From Cunninghamia lanceolata (Eukaryota; Streptophyta; Pinopsida; Cupressales; Cupressaceae): a stretch of 64,000 nucleotides of DNA. Position 1 is the stretch's first letter. Every line of letters begins with the position of its first letter. Under the pieces are notes generated by a model. The model saw only the letters and a list, made by a program, of their open reading frames with translations. It was not told the origin of the DNA and searched no databases. Both the position numbers and the translations under genes were made by a program. This document shows positions 33,006-44,907 of the stretch, piece by piece. The DNA lies in NCBI GenBank assembly GCA_027924645.1, contig BSBN01001687.1, positions 8,330,911 through 8,394,910 of the forward strand, written 5' to 3'.

Positions 33006-35027
33006 TGATGCAGAGGTAAGGTAGAGAGGTTGTAGAAGTTCACTCAATGAACTTAGATCACTTCCCCAAAGAGGTTTACAACGGTGTTTGTGAAGACAAA
33101 GCCTACACAAGGCTATTCCTGAGATTTATCTAGCCTAGGACCACTATCTAGTGTCCTCCCCATAGGTTGTCCAACTCTCACCTTGGAGAGTTACAACTCA
33201 ATCCCACCTTTCTACACAACCACCTTGGTTTGACTCACAACTTCCTACCCACACCTCTACCAACATGGACAACAACACAAATCAACATATACTGACTTAT
33301 GACATGCATGAAACTGACCAAAAACTCTCATTCCACTCCTAATACAACAGTGGACAACAAGTTTCTGTATGACTGTCTTTTGACAGTGACAAGGAAGCTC
33401 CTATCATGTAACCTTTATGAACAAAACTAGTGTTGATTTCCCTACCCACAATAATCTTCACATGTATCTACTGAAGATAGTACCAACAAGAGTTCTCTAA
33501 CAAAAGGGCTATAAACTGTATAGGACTGTTTACCAAATGACTGTCTTACAATAGAGTTAAAGAGAAAACCCTTCTCTTGTAGCATAAACAAGGATTAAAC
33601 CTTCAACACCCTTCCAAAGGCTTCAGATGACCATCAATGCTTAATGCATACTCAACATTAGATGTGAAAAAAAACAACCATCTACTTATATGCAGGGCCA
33701 CACTGTGTTTAAAGGGCAGAGGACAGCAAATAGAAGGTTGACTGTCCTATGACAGTTTTAAAGTGATAACTTCTTCTTATAGCCTTTGAGAAAACTCAAT
33801 CTGCAACAACTCCTCCCAACAAAGATCAAAACATCACATGCATTCACAAGGACAGGTTCCACTGACTTGACACCCCACCACAGTACTTGCTCTGACAGAA
33901 AAGTACGGTTGTTTGACTGTCTTCAAGGAAACAATGTTTGAAAGTAGGTTATCTTTGTAAACAAGGAGACATTTAACACCATGTTAATCATTCACAAACC
34001 TCATATGATCTTCATTGCTTGGTGCATGAATCAAATACCAATATTGAGATATTTACTATTCATTAAACCTCCAAACCGTACTGTACCCACGTGCATAACA
34101 GCAAACTATTTTTTCTATCAACAATTGTTGTTTGCCTTCTAAAGGATGGTCTAGTTTGCGATTAAGAGAAAGAGATGTATCAAGATTCCTTGTCTGGATA
34201 GTAGGGCTCTTGTGTAGGTCTGTATCCCTCCTAAAACACAAAGAACAACTCCATTTTATCAACCCTATGACTGCTTCCTTTAACTCTTGTTGTCCATTGC
34301 CTCTTCTTCACTAACTAGTCATTGTTTTGACTAGCTAGGATCATACCAAACACCTAGAGAAGGAGTCTTCCACCTGCAAAACATGGAAAGCAGAAAAACC
34401 TAATCTAATCTTCCCCATCCTACTGAAATTGGTTGAACTCTCAGAGGATAGAGGAAGAATTCACCATTTTTGTCACAAACCCTAGCTAAGAGGGTTTCAG
34501 AGTAGCTTATGTAAACTAGATTATTTCTCCCTTCTACAAAAATGTCAAGAACTCCAAATATATGCAAATTAAAGCTATTTTGCAGTACTAACAGATTTTT
34601 AACATTTCAACTCACAAAGAATCCGTACCAGGCCATACAAAGAGCTGTTTTAATGAAAAATGCAGAAAACTATTTTTTCTCCTTAAAAGACTCCTCCTTT
34701 TCATATGTTTTTGGCATGTTTCTACAAAGCACAGTTTATAGGAAGTTTTACAAACCTTTCCTCTTCCAAACAGTCTGTACAACTGCCCAGGAAAGGCAGT
34801 GAAACGGTGGAAAAGGCAGCTTTTTTTCAAAAAACAAATTTCTAAAGAAAACCTCCTAAAAAATAGGTCTTGTCAACATCCCCATGGAAAAGTCAACCTA
34901 GATGACTAAGTCTTTATTACAAAGCATAGAAAATGGCTTTCAAAGCCTTAGGGAAAACAAATCAACATAAAAATCAACTAGGAAAACAATACAATGATTT
35001 AAACTGAACTGTGGAGCTCCTGCACCA
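33006..35027 (-). repeat. C1: 5' LTR
   Basis: It is the partner of 26323-28342, 2,022 bp, about 97.6% identical by eye count. It ends at 35027 where element E resumes after GAAAG. Confidence 0.93.
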
Positions 35028-35745
35028 GAAAGATCCAGAGGTACAGGAAGAAGAACTACCTAGCACAAATATTTTTAGAGTAACTGCAGTACTAGAAGAG
35101 TTGGAAGACATAGCATACCTACTGGCTACAGGAGAATTTCTAGCAGAAATGTTGTCACAAGAGAAACAAAACTTAATACAAAAATCTTTTCCATACACAT
35201 TAATTGAGGGAGAGCTACATATCTGAGGAAAATATGATATCATCAGAAGGGTAGTATATGAACATGAAAGAGAAGAAATTCTAAGGGAAGCACATGAAGG
35301 GATGGCTGGAGGACATAATGTCAGAGACATGACAGCAAGAAAAATCAAACTAGTCGGGTTATGGTGGCCTACACTTTTCAAAGATGTAAAAAGATATGTG
35401 AAGAATTGTGATGTATGTCAAAGAATAGCAAGACCTACTACAAGAGATGAAATGCTACTAAGACCAATTTCAGCACAATTACCTTTTCAAAAATGGGCCA
35501 TTGACTTCATTAGACCTATAGATCCACCAACAAAGTAGTCTAAAGCTAGATTCATCATTACTAGATAGAATACCTAATTAAGTGGGCTGAAGCACAACCA
35601 ATAAGAGACTGCATAGCAAAAACTGCCACCAAATTCATCTATGAAAGTATAATTACCAGGTTTGTTTGTTCGTTGAGCATAACCAGTGATTAAGGAAAAC
35701 ATTTTGTAAACAAGATGATCTTAGAGCTATTGGACAATTTCATGA
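35028..35745 (+). pseudogene. Element E: integrase, N-terminal half
   Basis: The frame goes on from the RNase H tail (DPEVQEEELPSTNIFRVTAV) to the integrase zinc domain: REAHEGMAGGH then KNCDVCQRIARPT, the HHCC set, with LWWPTLFKDVKRYV between. The core starts at FQKWAIDFIRPIDP (first catalytic Asp). After a TAG at 35536 the second Asp region is still visible in another frame near 35685-35735 (GKHFVNKMILELL). Element D interrupts at 35746, before the third catalytic residue. Confidence 0.8.
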
Positions 35746-36569
35746 TGTAGATGAAAAATTTGGATAAAACGAAAGATAAAACAATGACATGCGATATCTT
35801 TTTACCCAAACCCTTCAAATACCTCAGACGTTGATGCATGCATACTTGTTCGCTTGAATGATTGGATTGTTGGTTGCTCAGATCTACAGCATAACGATGA
35901 TAGGATGAAGATTTGATGGATGAAAGATAGGTAGATGATGGATGAAAGATTGATGGATGAGAGGGCTAGAGTAATTTGAGCAGAGTAACGATACTCGAAA
36001 GTTCATCCATCCAAATGGCGTGGAAATGGGTTAATTTATAGGAAAGGGTGAGAGAATGGAGGGATAAAACTTCCATTTCGTGAGTGATAAGTTGAATTAG
36101 AAAGTTGCTTGTGCAACTTGGGAGAGAAATTGTAGTTGAATAAGAAAGTTGCTTGTGCAACTTGGGAGAGAAATGGAAGGTGAATAGAGTTAACTTGAGA
36201 GGATATTAGAAGGCGAATCGAGTGATTTGGGAGATGAGTTGAGTCATCTCGAGAGATGAAAATGGAAGGTAGGTGATTTCATAGTTAAATTATTTAAAAA
36301 ATTATTTAAATTATGAGGCATATGGGGATGAAATAAATATATAAAAATTATTTATTTATTTAAATGGGGAAAGCCTAAAGTGATGAATTTAAATAAATAA
36401 ATAAATAATATTTAATAATTCGAAGGGATGAGATAAACTAAATAAATGTTAGATTTATTTAATTTATCAAAGGAAAAGTTAGGATGAAGACATGGGTTAT
36501 GATGGCGACATGGGTACCTAGGGCAAAACATAAGGTGTTGAAAGAGATGGACATTTTTGGGTGTCTACA
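35746..36569 (-). repeat. D: 3' LTR
   Basis: 824 bp, about 94% identical to 58600-59423. It carries a TATAAAT box (minus strand, 36034-36040), a 44-bp tandem pair whose units each hold the hairpin AAGTTGCTTGTGCAACTT (36102-36119 and 36146-36163), and AT-rich TTTATTTA runs. Confidence 0.95.
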
Positions 36570-36585
36570 TTTTGCCCCTCTTTGA
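36570..36585 (-). other. D: polypurine tract
   Basis: The minus strand reads TCAAAGAGGGGCAAAA directly before the LTR start TGTAGACACCC. Confidence 0.8.
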
Positions 36586-37394
36586 GATGATGTTCAAGAT
36601 GATGAAATTTGTGTCGAGTAACATCATTTCAAAGAAGCTAAGGTATGGATAGAGGAAAAAGAAGATGATGGAAAGATAGGATGAGGAAGGAATGATAAGA
36701 TGATGATGCCCCCTCAAGAGGATAGGTAGGTTAGACAAACACGGGTAGGCTCTCGAAATGAAATGGATTGGTTGAGGAAGAAAGATAAGGAAATGGATAG
36801 AAGAAAAGGAAGGATGTGTTATGCTGCAATAAAATGAGCAACCATGATGTTTGATATAGCATGAGATGTAATGCACCAGGGTATGAGGACCAAGGTGACG
36901 ATGTGTCTCATGCCCTAGCATAATACAACCTTGTCTAGATACAAGATATGAATATTAGCCAGGAATGATTCGGATGCAAATGCAAAAATGATAACACACA
37001 CAAGCAAGAAAGCAAGCATGGACAAATGATACAAAAACAAACAAGGTATTGCCCATGTCAAGCTGTAAACCAATGATTAATTGATTGATTGATGATGATG
37101 ATGATGATAGTGTTGACATGGCGGGGAATGATATATCCCTAGGGCAACACAAGGATGATTGATAATTGATGGATTGATTTGGTTTGTGACAAGGCTAGGA
37201 TCAAGACCATTGATTGCGATTAGAGAATTTGGCAAGATTGATTAACTTGGTTGGTATGGATTGATGATGACTTGCATTTGGATTTATTGGATGGATGATT
37301 GGATAAAGAATAAGTGATTAAACATTTGATTTGAATGATTGATTGAAAGAATTGATTTTGAAAGATTGATGAATTGATGGAGATAGATGATAGA

Positions 37395-37940
37395 AGAAGA
37401 TAAGAGATGGAAGAAAGAGGAATATCGTTTGTGCCTGAATCTAGGCACGTCCTTCGTACTCCAGACTGCCTACATACCTGTGTCCATGGGATTCAAGGCA
37501 CTTAATGATAGAGATGATATGTAGTTCTGATTTTGTTTTATTGATGGTGATGATGAAGGTGAATGGATTGATCAGGTTATGGATTGGTTGGGATTGATTG
37601 GATGTTTGTTGATATATGATGTTGATGTGATGATATGGATTGGATTGATGTGATTTCTATTGATTGATAGATTGACTTGATTTGATTTGATGATTTAATT
37701 GGATTTGATGTGATGGATTGAATTTGATAGATATAGAAGATGGAATAAAATGAGAGGTGGAAGAAAAAAGAATATCACTTGCGCCTGAATCTAGGTACTT
37801 CTTTTGTACACCAGACTGCCTACATACTCGTATCCACGGGATCAAGGCACTTAACGATAGAGATGAGATGTAGTTCTGATTTATTATGAGATGGTGATAA
37901 GGTGGATTGATGGGATTTATGGATTGATTGGGATTGATTG
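37395..37940. repeat. 350-bp direct repeat carrying a GTAGGCAG motif
   Basis: The block AATATC(G/A)(T/C)TT(G)TGCGCCTGAATCTAGG-like starts at 37421 and again at 37771. Each copy holds, on the minus strand, GTATGTAGGCAGTCTGG (near 37463-37485 and 37813-37835) and a following conserved CTTAA(T/C)GATAGAGATGA block. Between the copies is GATT-rich filler. Confidence 0.8.
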
Positions 37941-38109
37941 GAATTGATTTGATTTGATTTGAAGTGATGATTGGATTGAGTTTGAAGAATGGATGAATTG
38001 ATTGGTTGGATTTGAGGGATTGATTTGATTGATTTTATGATTGATGTTTGATTGAATGATTGGAAGAATTGATTTGGTGACTTGATTTGGTTGATTCTAT
38101 TGCTTTGGA

Positions 38110-38700
38110 TTTTTAGTGGATATTTTGATTTTATTTTATTTTTGTATTTTAGAAATGTTTTGATTTTTTTTTGTATTTTGACATGTTTTGATTTTTTTGG
38201 ATTTTTTTAAGGACTTTTTATAATTTTTTTTGGAATTTTTTGGGATATTTTAATTTTTTTGGATTTTGATATGTTTCGATTTTTTGAGATTTTTTTTAGG
38301 ACTTTTTATAATTTTTTTGGAATTTTTTGGGATTTTTTTTTTTTGGATTTTGATATGTTTCAATTTTTTGGGATTTTTTTAGGACTTTTTGTGATTTTTT
38401 GTAATTTTTTCAGGACATTTTATGATTTTTTGGATTTTTTTAAAGACTTTTTATGATTTTTTTAGGACATTTTATGATTTTTTTGTATTTTTTTAGGGCT
38501 TTTTATGATTTTTTTAGGACTTTTTGTGATTTTTTGGATTTTTTTCAAGGCTTTTTATGATTTTTTTGGTATTTTGATATGTTTTAATTTTTTTGGATTT
38601 TGGAATATTTTGATTTTTTGTATTTTGAAAATATTTAATTTTTTTTGTATTTTGAAAATATTTTGATTTTTTTGTATTTTGAAATGTTTTGAGATATCAA
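38110..38700. repeat. T-rich tandem array
   Basis: About 590 bp of plus-strand T runs broken by GGA, ATG and GTATTTTGA(AA/TA) spacers. Units such as TTTTTAGGACTTTTTATGAT recur irregularly, and GGATTTTGATATGTTT(C/T) occurs twice. It suggests replication slippage within D's 3' region. Confidence 0.75.
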
Positions 38701-39590
38701 TGGATTTACGTGTGTAGCCTTTATGCTAGATACCAATGACAAGGGAGGACCAAGTCTAGGTGTAAGGAAGTAGGCAAGATGGATAGAAGATGGGTGAAGC
38801 GGAATGACTGGACGTATGTGTAATGGAGCAAGGATGTTATCTCAAAGGCTATGTCGCATAAGAATAACATGCCCCATTCCAGATGTAATACTTAGGATTT
38901 TTCATGACAATGCTTATGACAATAGGATGATGGAAAGATGGCTAATGATAAGAGGATAATGATAGGATCAGTTTGTTGGAAAAGATAAGGTATATCAAGA
39001 CATATCCAAAACATGTTTCAACATTTTGCCCCCATTCTTTATCAATATTAAAAGGAGGAAGGGAGGGTAAATGGATGCAATGGGATATGTGTATGGGTGT
39101 AATGGATAAGGATGTTAGGAAATGGTATGGTAAGATAGGTTGAAAATGATATGGTGGATGAGACAAGGTGCCCCCAAGTGTAGGTGACATAGAAGATCAA
39201 CTTACACGTGATGCATGTTTGCCAGGTTTTCATCACGGTACTTATCCAAGGTGCCTGTTTACAAGGTTTTCACCATTAGATGAAGGGATTTCTCTTTACT
39301 TTTTTTCTCTTTTTTTTCTGATTTTTTTTTTGTATTTTTTGTATTTTTTTATTTTTTTATATTTTTGGATGGGATAAATGGATATGTATGGGAGGGGCTC
39401 AAGTGTCTAGCTCCATGAAAGGTGATAGTCCTGATAGAGATGGATGTCATCGCATGGACCATGTCAAGTGCACTCATAGATGTTGGTAAGGGAGATTGTG
39501 TGAAAGTGGAATGTAGTAGGTAGATGGTGGATTATGATATGGATTATGGAGGTACGATAGTGGATTATGTAGGACTTATGGATGGAGGGC

Positions 39591-41793
39591 TTATGCAAAA
39601 GCATGGACCATAGGAAAGTGATGAGGAAGATATGTAGGATAGTGGAAGAAGGATGGGGAAATGGAGATATGTGGAAATGTTGTGGGATGGAAGGGAACCA
39701 TGACCAACAATTGCACACACAGTGATAAACATTGAAGCTTTTGATGGGAAGGTGATGTAGGAAGCAATGGTGTTGTTCGCTTAGGAGATGGTCGATTTAG
39801 ACATTTAGGGACCCACATGGACTTAGTATTTTTATGACTTTTGTTATCCTTGTGGGATTTTTGGATGGAAGAGAATTATGGGGTGGAAGTGGATGATTGG
39901 GATTTTTGAGAGGTGGATGCTTCATTTGATTTGCTTTCTTTTTTCTTAGGAACCCATACCATTTTAGTTGTTGGCTTTGCTTGTGGAGGTATGGCTTTGG
40001 ATATATGCAGCTTTTGAGGTAATTACTTGTTGCTTGGGGACCCACACCTTTTTCATTTTTGCTTTAAGGTGTGTGAGTGTATGTAGCTTTTGAGATGGAT
40101 TTTTATTTGACTCTTTTCTTTTGTGTCCTAAGGCATGAGGACCCTTAGGATTTTTTGCTTTATGTTTTGAGGCATCCAAATTTTTGCTTTTGAATCCCAT
40201 GGGTATAGTGGAAGTGGGGTTGGTGGAAGCTCCTTGTTTAGACAATGTGTGCATTTGTTGGCCATGATTGAGATTTTTAGAGGATTTATGTATAGGTGGA
40301 TAAGGTGTTGGAAGTAGGGGAGGTAGATTTGATGGAGGGATGTTAGGAGGTGGAAGCAACGAAGGCAAAGTTGATAGTGGAAGGTGTATGGTCACATGCT
40401 TTTGACATTTGTAGGATGAGGGAGGCGGAATGGCAATGTATGTTTTGGGTGTATGATGAAAAGTGGTGGACTTAGGATGGATGGAGGAATTACCAACATC
40501 TTTAGATTGTCTACCTTGGGGTGTGTATCCAAGGCCATATGAGTGCAGAGGGACCTTGACATAGTGCAGAGGGACCTTGACATGGATGGGCTCCAAAATA
40601 TCTTGTTGATGAAGGCCTAAGCCTTTACCTTGGTAGTTCATGTTTTGGAGGATACAATCGACTATGGGACTAGGTGTGGTTTGAACACTAGACACGAGCT
40701 CCTTATTGGGTGGAGAAGGTGAGATGGTAGACAATGGCTGTTGTGTTCCTAGGGAGGAACATTCATGAATGACGGTGGATAGACTAATACGATGTGATGG
40801 TGGATTTGAAGTGGGATCAATGGTGGATGTGGAAGGACCATTAAGATCTTGCTTATGTTCATTATAATCCAAGGTATTTGTTTGATCTTCTATGCTTATT
40901 TGGGAGGCACGTGTCTCATCATGAGAAGTTGAAGTTGTCTCATTAGGGTTAGATGGAGGATGGAATAGAGCAATTTGGATATCTTGCTCATGGATGGGTA
41001 TGGGATTATGGATAAGATCAAGGTATTCATGGATAGCTTCTTCATAGATAATTTCATCTTGATCATGGAAGAGGTAAATTTTATGGATGGAGTGAATAGG
41101 AAGGACTTGATCTTGATTTGAATGAAGGCTCAATATTTCCACATGCTTAAGATCGTACTCTTGATATAACTCTTGATTTGCTTGAATGGAAGTAGGAGGC
41201 TCTTGGATGAGTTTAATGGGTTATTGGTATTCATCCATAAGAGAGTATGATGGACTTTGACTCAGGCTTGTGATAGGAGGCTCTTGAATAGGGTCGATGG
41301 CTTGTAGGTCACATGATTGGGTTGTGGGAATAAGCATGGCATTTGAAGGCTTGTTTCTAGGTGCTAAGATCAGTTTTTGACATAGGGATAAGTTGTTCCT
41401 AGCTAGTACCCAATGGATCACATCCTTCATTAGGGTATGTGTGAAGGGACAATATAGGGAATGGATGATAAGGGTAGATAGTGTTATAGGCATAGAAGTA
41501 GGGATAGAATTGGATGGAGGGATAATGTGCTTGGATGGATTAGGATTAGGCTTGGGAGGAGGGATAATGTGATTAGATGGATTGGGATTTGGATTGGATG
41601 AAAGGATAGTAGGACTAGATGGATTAGATGGTTGGTGGGTCAATAGACTAGGAATGGGATCGCATGATGGTGTCAAGATGGGACTAGTAGGCTCATGTGT
41701 TGGCATGTGATTGGATGGTGATGTAGGATGTTCATAGGATGCAGTGACTAGATTGGTATCTCCCTCATCAAAGGATATTAAGTCTTGTAGCAT
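39591..41793 (-). pseudogene. D: Pro/Ser/His/Thr-rich ORF, downstream part
   Basis: Frames 41793-41221 (190 codons), 41142-39964 (392 codons) and 39818-39591 follow each other on the minus strand. The first is rich in repeated SNPNPNPS/HIIPP segments. The second has an acidic start (HDQDEIIYEEAIHEYLD), then YQGKGLGLHQQDI, which resembles a G-patch, and a Lys-rich end. The motif KxVWVPK occurs three times (40033-40047, 39945-39959 and 39804-39818), the second and third in a shifted frame. No enzymatic domain is seen. It could be a gag-like or spacer ORF of a Tat-type element, but I cannot assign it. Confidence 0.5.
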
Positions 41794-42094
41794 AGGCTAA
41801 CTTAAGGATACTTGATTTTGTTGTGATGCTCACAACACTCCCCATTTTACCTCTTAGCAAAATGAGGACCCCTATTTTGGTTGTGGCTTTTTTCTTGTGT
41901 GTGGTCCTGCTTGGTGGTAAAGGGAAAAGAGGTAAAGGTTACAAACTATGTTGAAAATTGACAAAATTTAGTATTAAGTGCCAGAGGAGAATAGAGGTGA
42001 ATTCTTTGTCAAAAATGAATAGGGGTTTCTTTTTGAACCATGTTAAAATTCCCAGTATTCTACAAGATATGCGTGTTTTTGGTAAAATGCATTA

Positions 42095-43115
42095 TAGAAA
42101 GGTTTGTATGTTGCATGTACAAGGTTGTTTGTATGTGGAGTCATTGTATTAGTCACATGGAGTGGTCGAGTTTATTTAGCATGGTACTCTATATGCATGT
42201 GTTTAGTGTTTTATTCTTTGTATACAAGTCGGACCCGATAAGTTTCAGAAGTGGAGTGGATAAATGACTAAGTTTGCATTGTCTCTTGAGTTGTATGTTT
42301 GTTGAAAGGAAAGATACAAAGCAATATACAGTGTGATATACATGATGTGGACCCAAAGAGAATATAGAATTCAATTTTATTAAGGGGAGGAAAAAGGTAT
42401 GTTTCGTTGTATGTATGTTGTATATTTCGGGTTTACCTCTTTGGCATACATACAATGCAGAGTTTAAAAGATAATTAAATCAGATGTAGGTGATGCATTG
42501 TACCTTAATGTTTTTTGGAAATATGCATTCGCTTTATATACATGTATGGATCTGAAAAGGTTATATAATATGGTTAAGAAAAGATGAAAAGTCTGGCGTA
42601 ATTGTATAAGAGTTTGCTTGTATGGAGGCTTGTATCTAAAGGTAGATACAAATGTTGTTGTTTCGTCGAGATACAAGTGGGGAGGTAAAGTGGGTCCCAC
42701 AGGTTGTATCTCGCGGTCATATATTGCATAGACAGAGGATATACAAGAGCATATACAAGCTGATATACAAGCAAAGATGCAAGGAATCGCAATACAACAT
42801 GGAATTCAAAGGGAAGTGAAATAAAGGTAAAGCTTTGTATGTTTGGGCGATTGTGTGTTAACGACATACAATCCCGATATACAAAGAAATGAAAGACATC
42901 GTCGGAGAGCTAAAAGGTAAAGAGCGTTTGTATGGGTCACATTTGTATAAACATTTGTATCCATTTTACATACATTACGATATACAAACAAAAGATACAA
43001 GGGCAAATATAAAGAAAAGCGTAACATTGTTTATAACCCATTGGATGTAGGCTTGTATATTGAAAAGATGCAAATTGACATACAAGAAATAATATACAAG
43101 GAGAGATACAAGGAA
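42095..43115. repeat. Cluster of TTGTAT/ATACAA motifs
   Basis: At least 25 copies of TTGTAT or ATACAA occur within about 1 kb, often as ATATACAAG, with irregular spacing and on both strands. There is no protein-coding signal. It may be part of F's 5' LTR or leader. Confidence 0.7.
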
Positions 43116-43130
43116 ATGTGATGTATGCAA

Positions 43131-43294
43131 AAAGTAAACTAACGGATAGAAGGTTTAAAAATAAAACGTTGAAGTAGAAGGCTGAAGCCATAGGTGCATT
43201 AATTGCTGCAAAAAAGTAAACTAATGGATAGAAGGTTTAAAAATAAAACGTTGAAGTAGAAGGCCGAAGCCATAGGTGCATTAATTGCTGCAAT
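43131..43294. repeat. 82-bp tandem duplication
   Basis: AAAGTAAACTAACGGATAGA...ATTGCTGCA at 43131 is repeated from 43213 with two substitutions. It sits between the TTGTAT cluster and the F reading frame. Confidence 0.9.
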
Positions 43295-43773
43295 TAATGC
43301 TGAACTAACACTGAAAATGGTAAAATTTAACGGGTTAGGGTAAATCAAAGGTTGTTTTTCTTTCAGATTTGCATTGTTGAAATTAAAATTGCAGAAAGAG
43401 GAATTGTTGCATAAATTGAATGAAAATTCATCACGAGACAGAATTTCAAAAGCTAGAACAGAGTAGAAAATGGTAAAGTTGGTCAACGTTTGCAAGGTTG
43501 AGTTGTCAAGAATACAGGTATTTATCTTGAACGTCGTTACAATTCAGTTAATTGAAAATGCAAAATGATTATTAGTAATTTCATTTTAAAATGTAAGCAA
43601 ATGTTAAATTATTGTGCCTGATAGTTAATTAGTTGGTTTGGGTTAAATAATACGAAAGTCAAAACTGGAAAAGACAAATGGGGGGTTAGGGTAAATGTAA
43701 AAAAATAGAAAATTCATGGTAAAACCCTAGGTAAGAGAGTAAAATGGCAAGTTAAAAAATGTGTCTTTACAGG

Positions 43774-44907
43774 ATGGCCCCAAAGCAGAAAAAGGTGGAT
43801 ACAGGGGGTGAGGAAAAGATTAAAAAGGAAAGAAAGCCTCGTAAAGAAATCAAGAAGGAAGAGTTGCCAATATACAGAGGGTACCCTTCATTGATCGGCA
43901 CAAGCGGAGTAGGGATAGACACCATCATAGGGAATTATGACGCAGATGATGTTTTGTAGATCACAGTAGCCAATGCTACACCTGACATGAGGTGTATATG
44001 GGAAAGTGGATTATATAGAGTTGTAGGTTTCCTGTTAGCTATGGAAGCTAAGGACCTATGTCTAGATTGCATACACTTATATGACCTAGTTACCAGAAGA
44101 GTAATACACTAGGATAGGGTCATTGCAGACTTATCTACAGAGGGGATTACAATAACATTTGGTCTAGAGATACATGAAAAAATGGTAGATATTGATATTG
44201 ACCAGTACAATAAGGATTTTAATGATAATGAGAGGGATTGTAGAAGCAAGATCTTCTACAGTTGGTATAATGCAGAGAATAAACCCAAGGCCGTGGCAAG
44301 AGTACATAAGATCCTACAAAGAACAGACTTCAAAGAAGAGATACATTTGATGATTGCAATGTTAAGCAGACTAGTAGGTTTAAGAGATGCCACTAAGTGT
44401 GAACCTTGGATGTTCACTGTTATACAATTCATGAGGGAAGCGAAGAAGGAACAAGGACAAATTCACTGGGCTAAGAATATTAGCACAACCATATGGAAAC
44501 ATGCAATGTTAAGAAAACAAAAGATGATGCCTTTTTGTTTGTCCTCTTATGTATTATACTCATGTGCAACAATGGTTCAGTCATATATATATGGGATTGA
44601 CAGAATTGGAACCCTAGGGAATGGCCCAGACCAAAAGCTTGTATATGACCATTATCCTAATTTACAAGAGGATAATGCATTAAGAAAGTATGCTTTATTA
44701 AACGATGTATTTTATAAATACATGGTCAGAGTTTTAAGAGAAGAGTAAGATAAGAGGTTGTCTGCAGATGCAGAGGATACAAATGGTTTGCACAGTTCAT
44801 GGTACATTCAATTCTAGAACCTCACTTATATCAGAATTGAGGGCTTTGAAGGAAAACCTTTCATGTTGCCTAGGTATCCTTCTAATAAGTTGATTGTTTT
44901 AGAGTTA
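43774..44907 (+). pseudogene. F: long unassigned ORF, first part
   Basis: ATG at 43774 (after TTTACAGG) opens a frame of 378 codons, uninterrupted in phase, with stops at 43957, 44110, 44746, near 44815 and at the C2 border. It starts Lys-rich (KIKKERKPRKEIKKEEL), then has a mixed globular region: GYPSLIGTSGVGIDTIIG, LYRVVGFLLAMEAKDL, LMIAMLSRLVGLRDATKCEP, WMFTVIQFMREAKKEQ and MMPFCLSSYVLYSCATMVQS. The arrangement recalls the N-terminal gag-like ORFs of some plant Ty3 elements, but I recognise no named domain. Chromovirus C2 interrupts it at 44908. Confidence 0.55.

Larger units (their letters stand above)
26323..35027 (-). mobile_element. C1: chromovirus (Ty3/gypsy), minus strand, complete but dead
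   Basis: It has two LTRs (26323-28342 and 33006-35027), a tRNA-Met primer site, one gag-pol frame of 1,534 codons and a purine tract. It is bounded by the 5-bp duplication GAAAG (26318-26322 and 35028-35032). Removing it lets the frame of element E resume from the RNase H tail into the integrase zinc region. The LTRs differ at about 48 of 2,020 positions by eye. The polyprotein is close to that of C2, with one frame conserved throughout and 11 premature stops, no frameshift. Confidence 0.95.
36586..39590 (-). other. D: long 3' untranslated region with simple and tandem repeats
   Basis: No coding is seen. It holds GATT/GATGAT-rich DNA (about 37070-37400 and 37900-38100), a 350-bp direct repeat (37395-37590 and 37745-37940), and a T-rich tandem array at about 38110-38700 built on GGACTTTTTATGATTTTTT-like units. 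A second T-rich run lies at 39297-39365. Open frames here are chance. Confidence 0.6.

Noticed and set aside
36565..39818. Several short ORFs in D's 3' region
   Set aside because: They are products of GATT-rich and T-rich simple repeats. Only the 39591-39818 frame keeps the WVPK motif and was kept.
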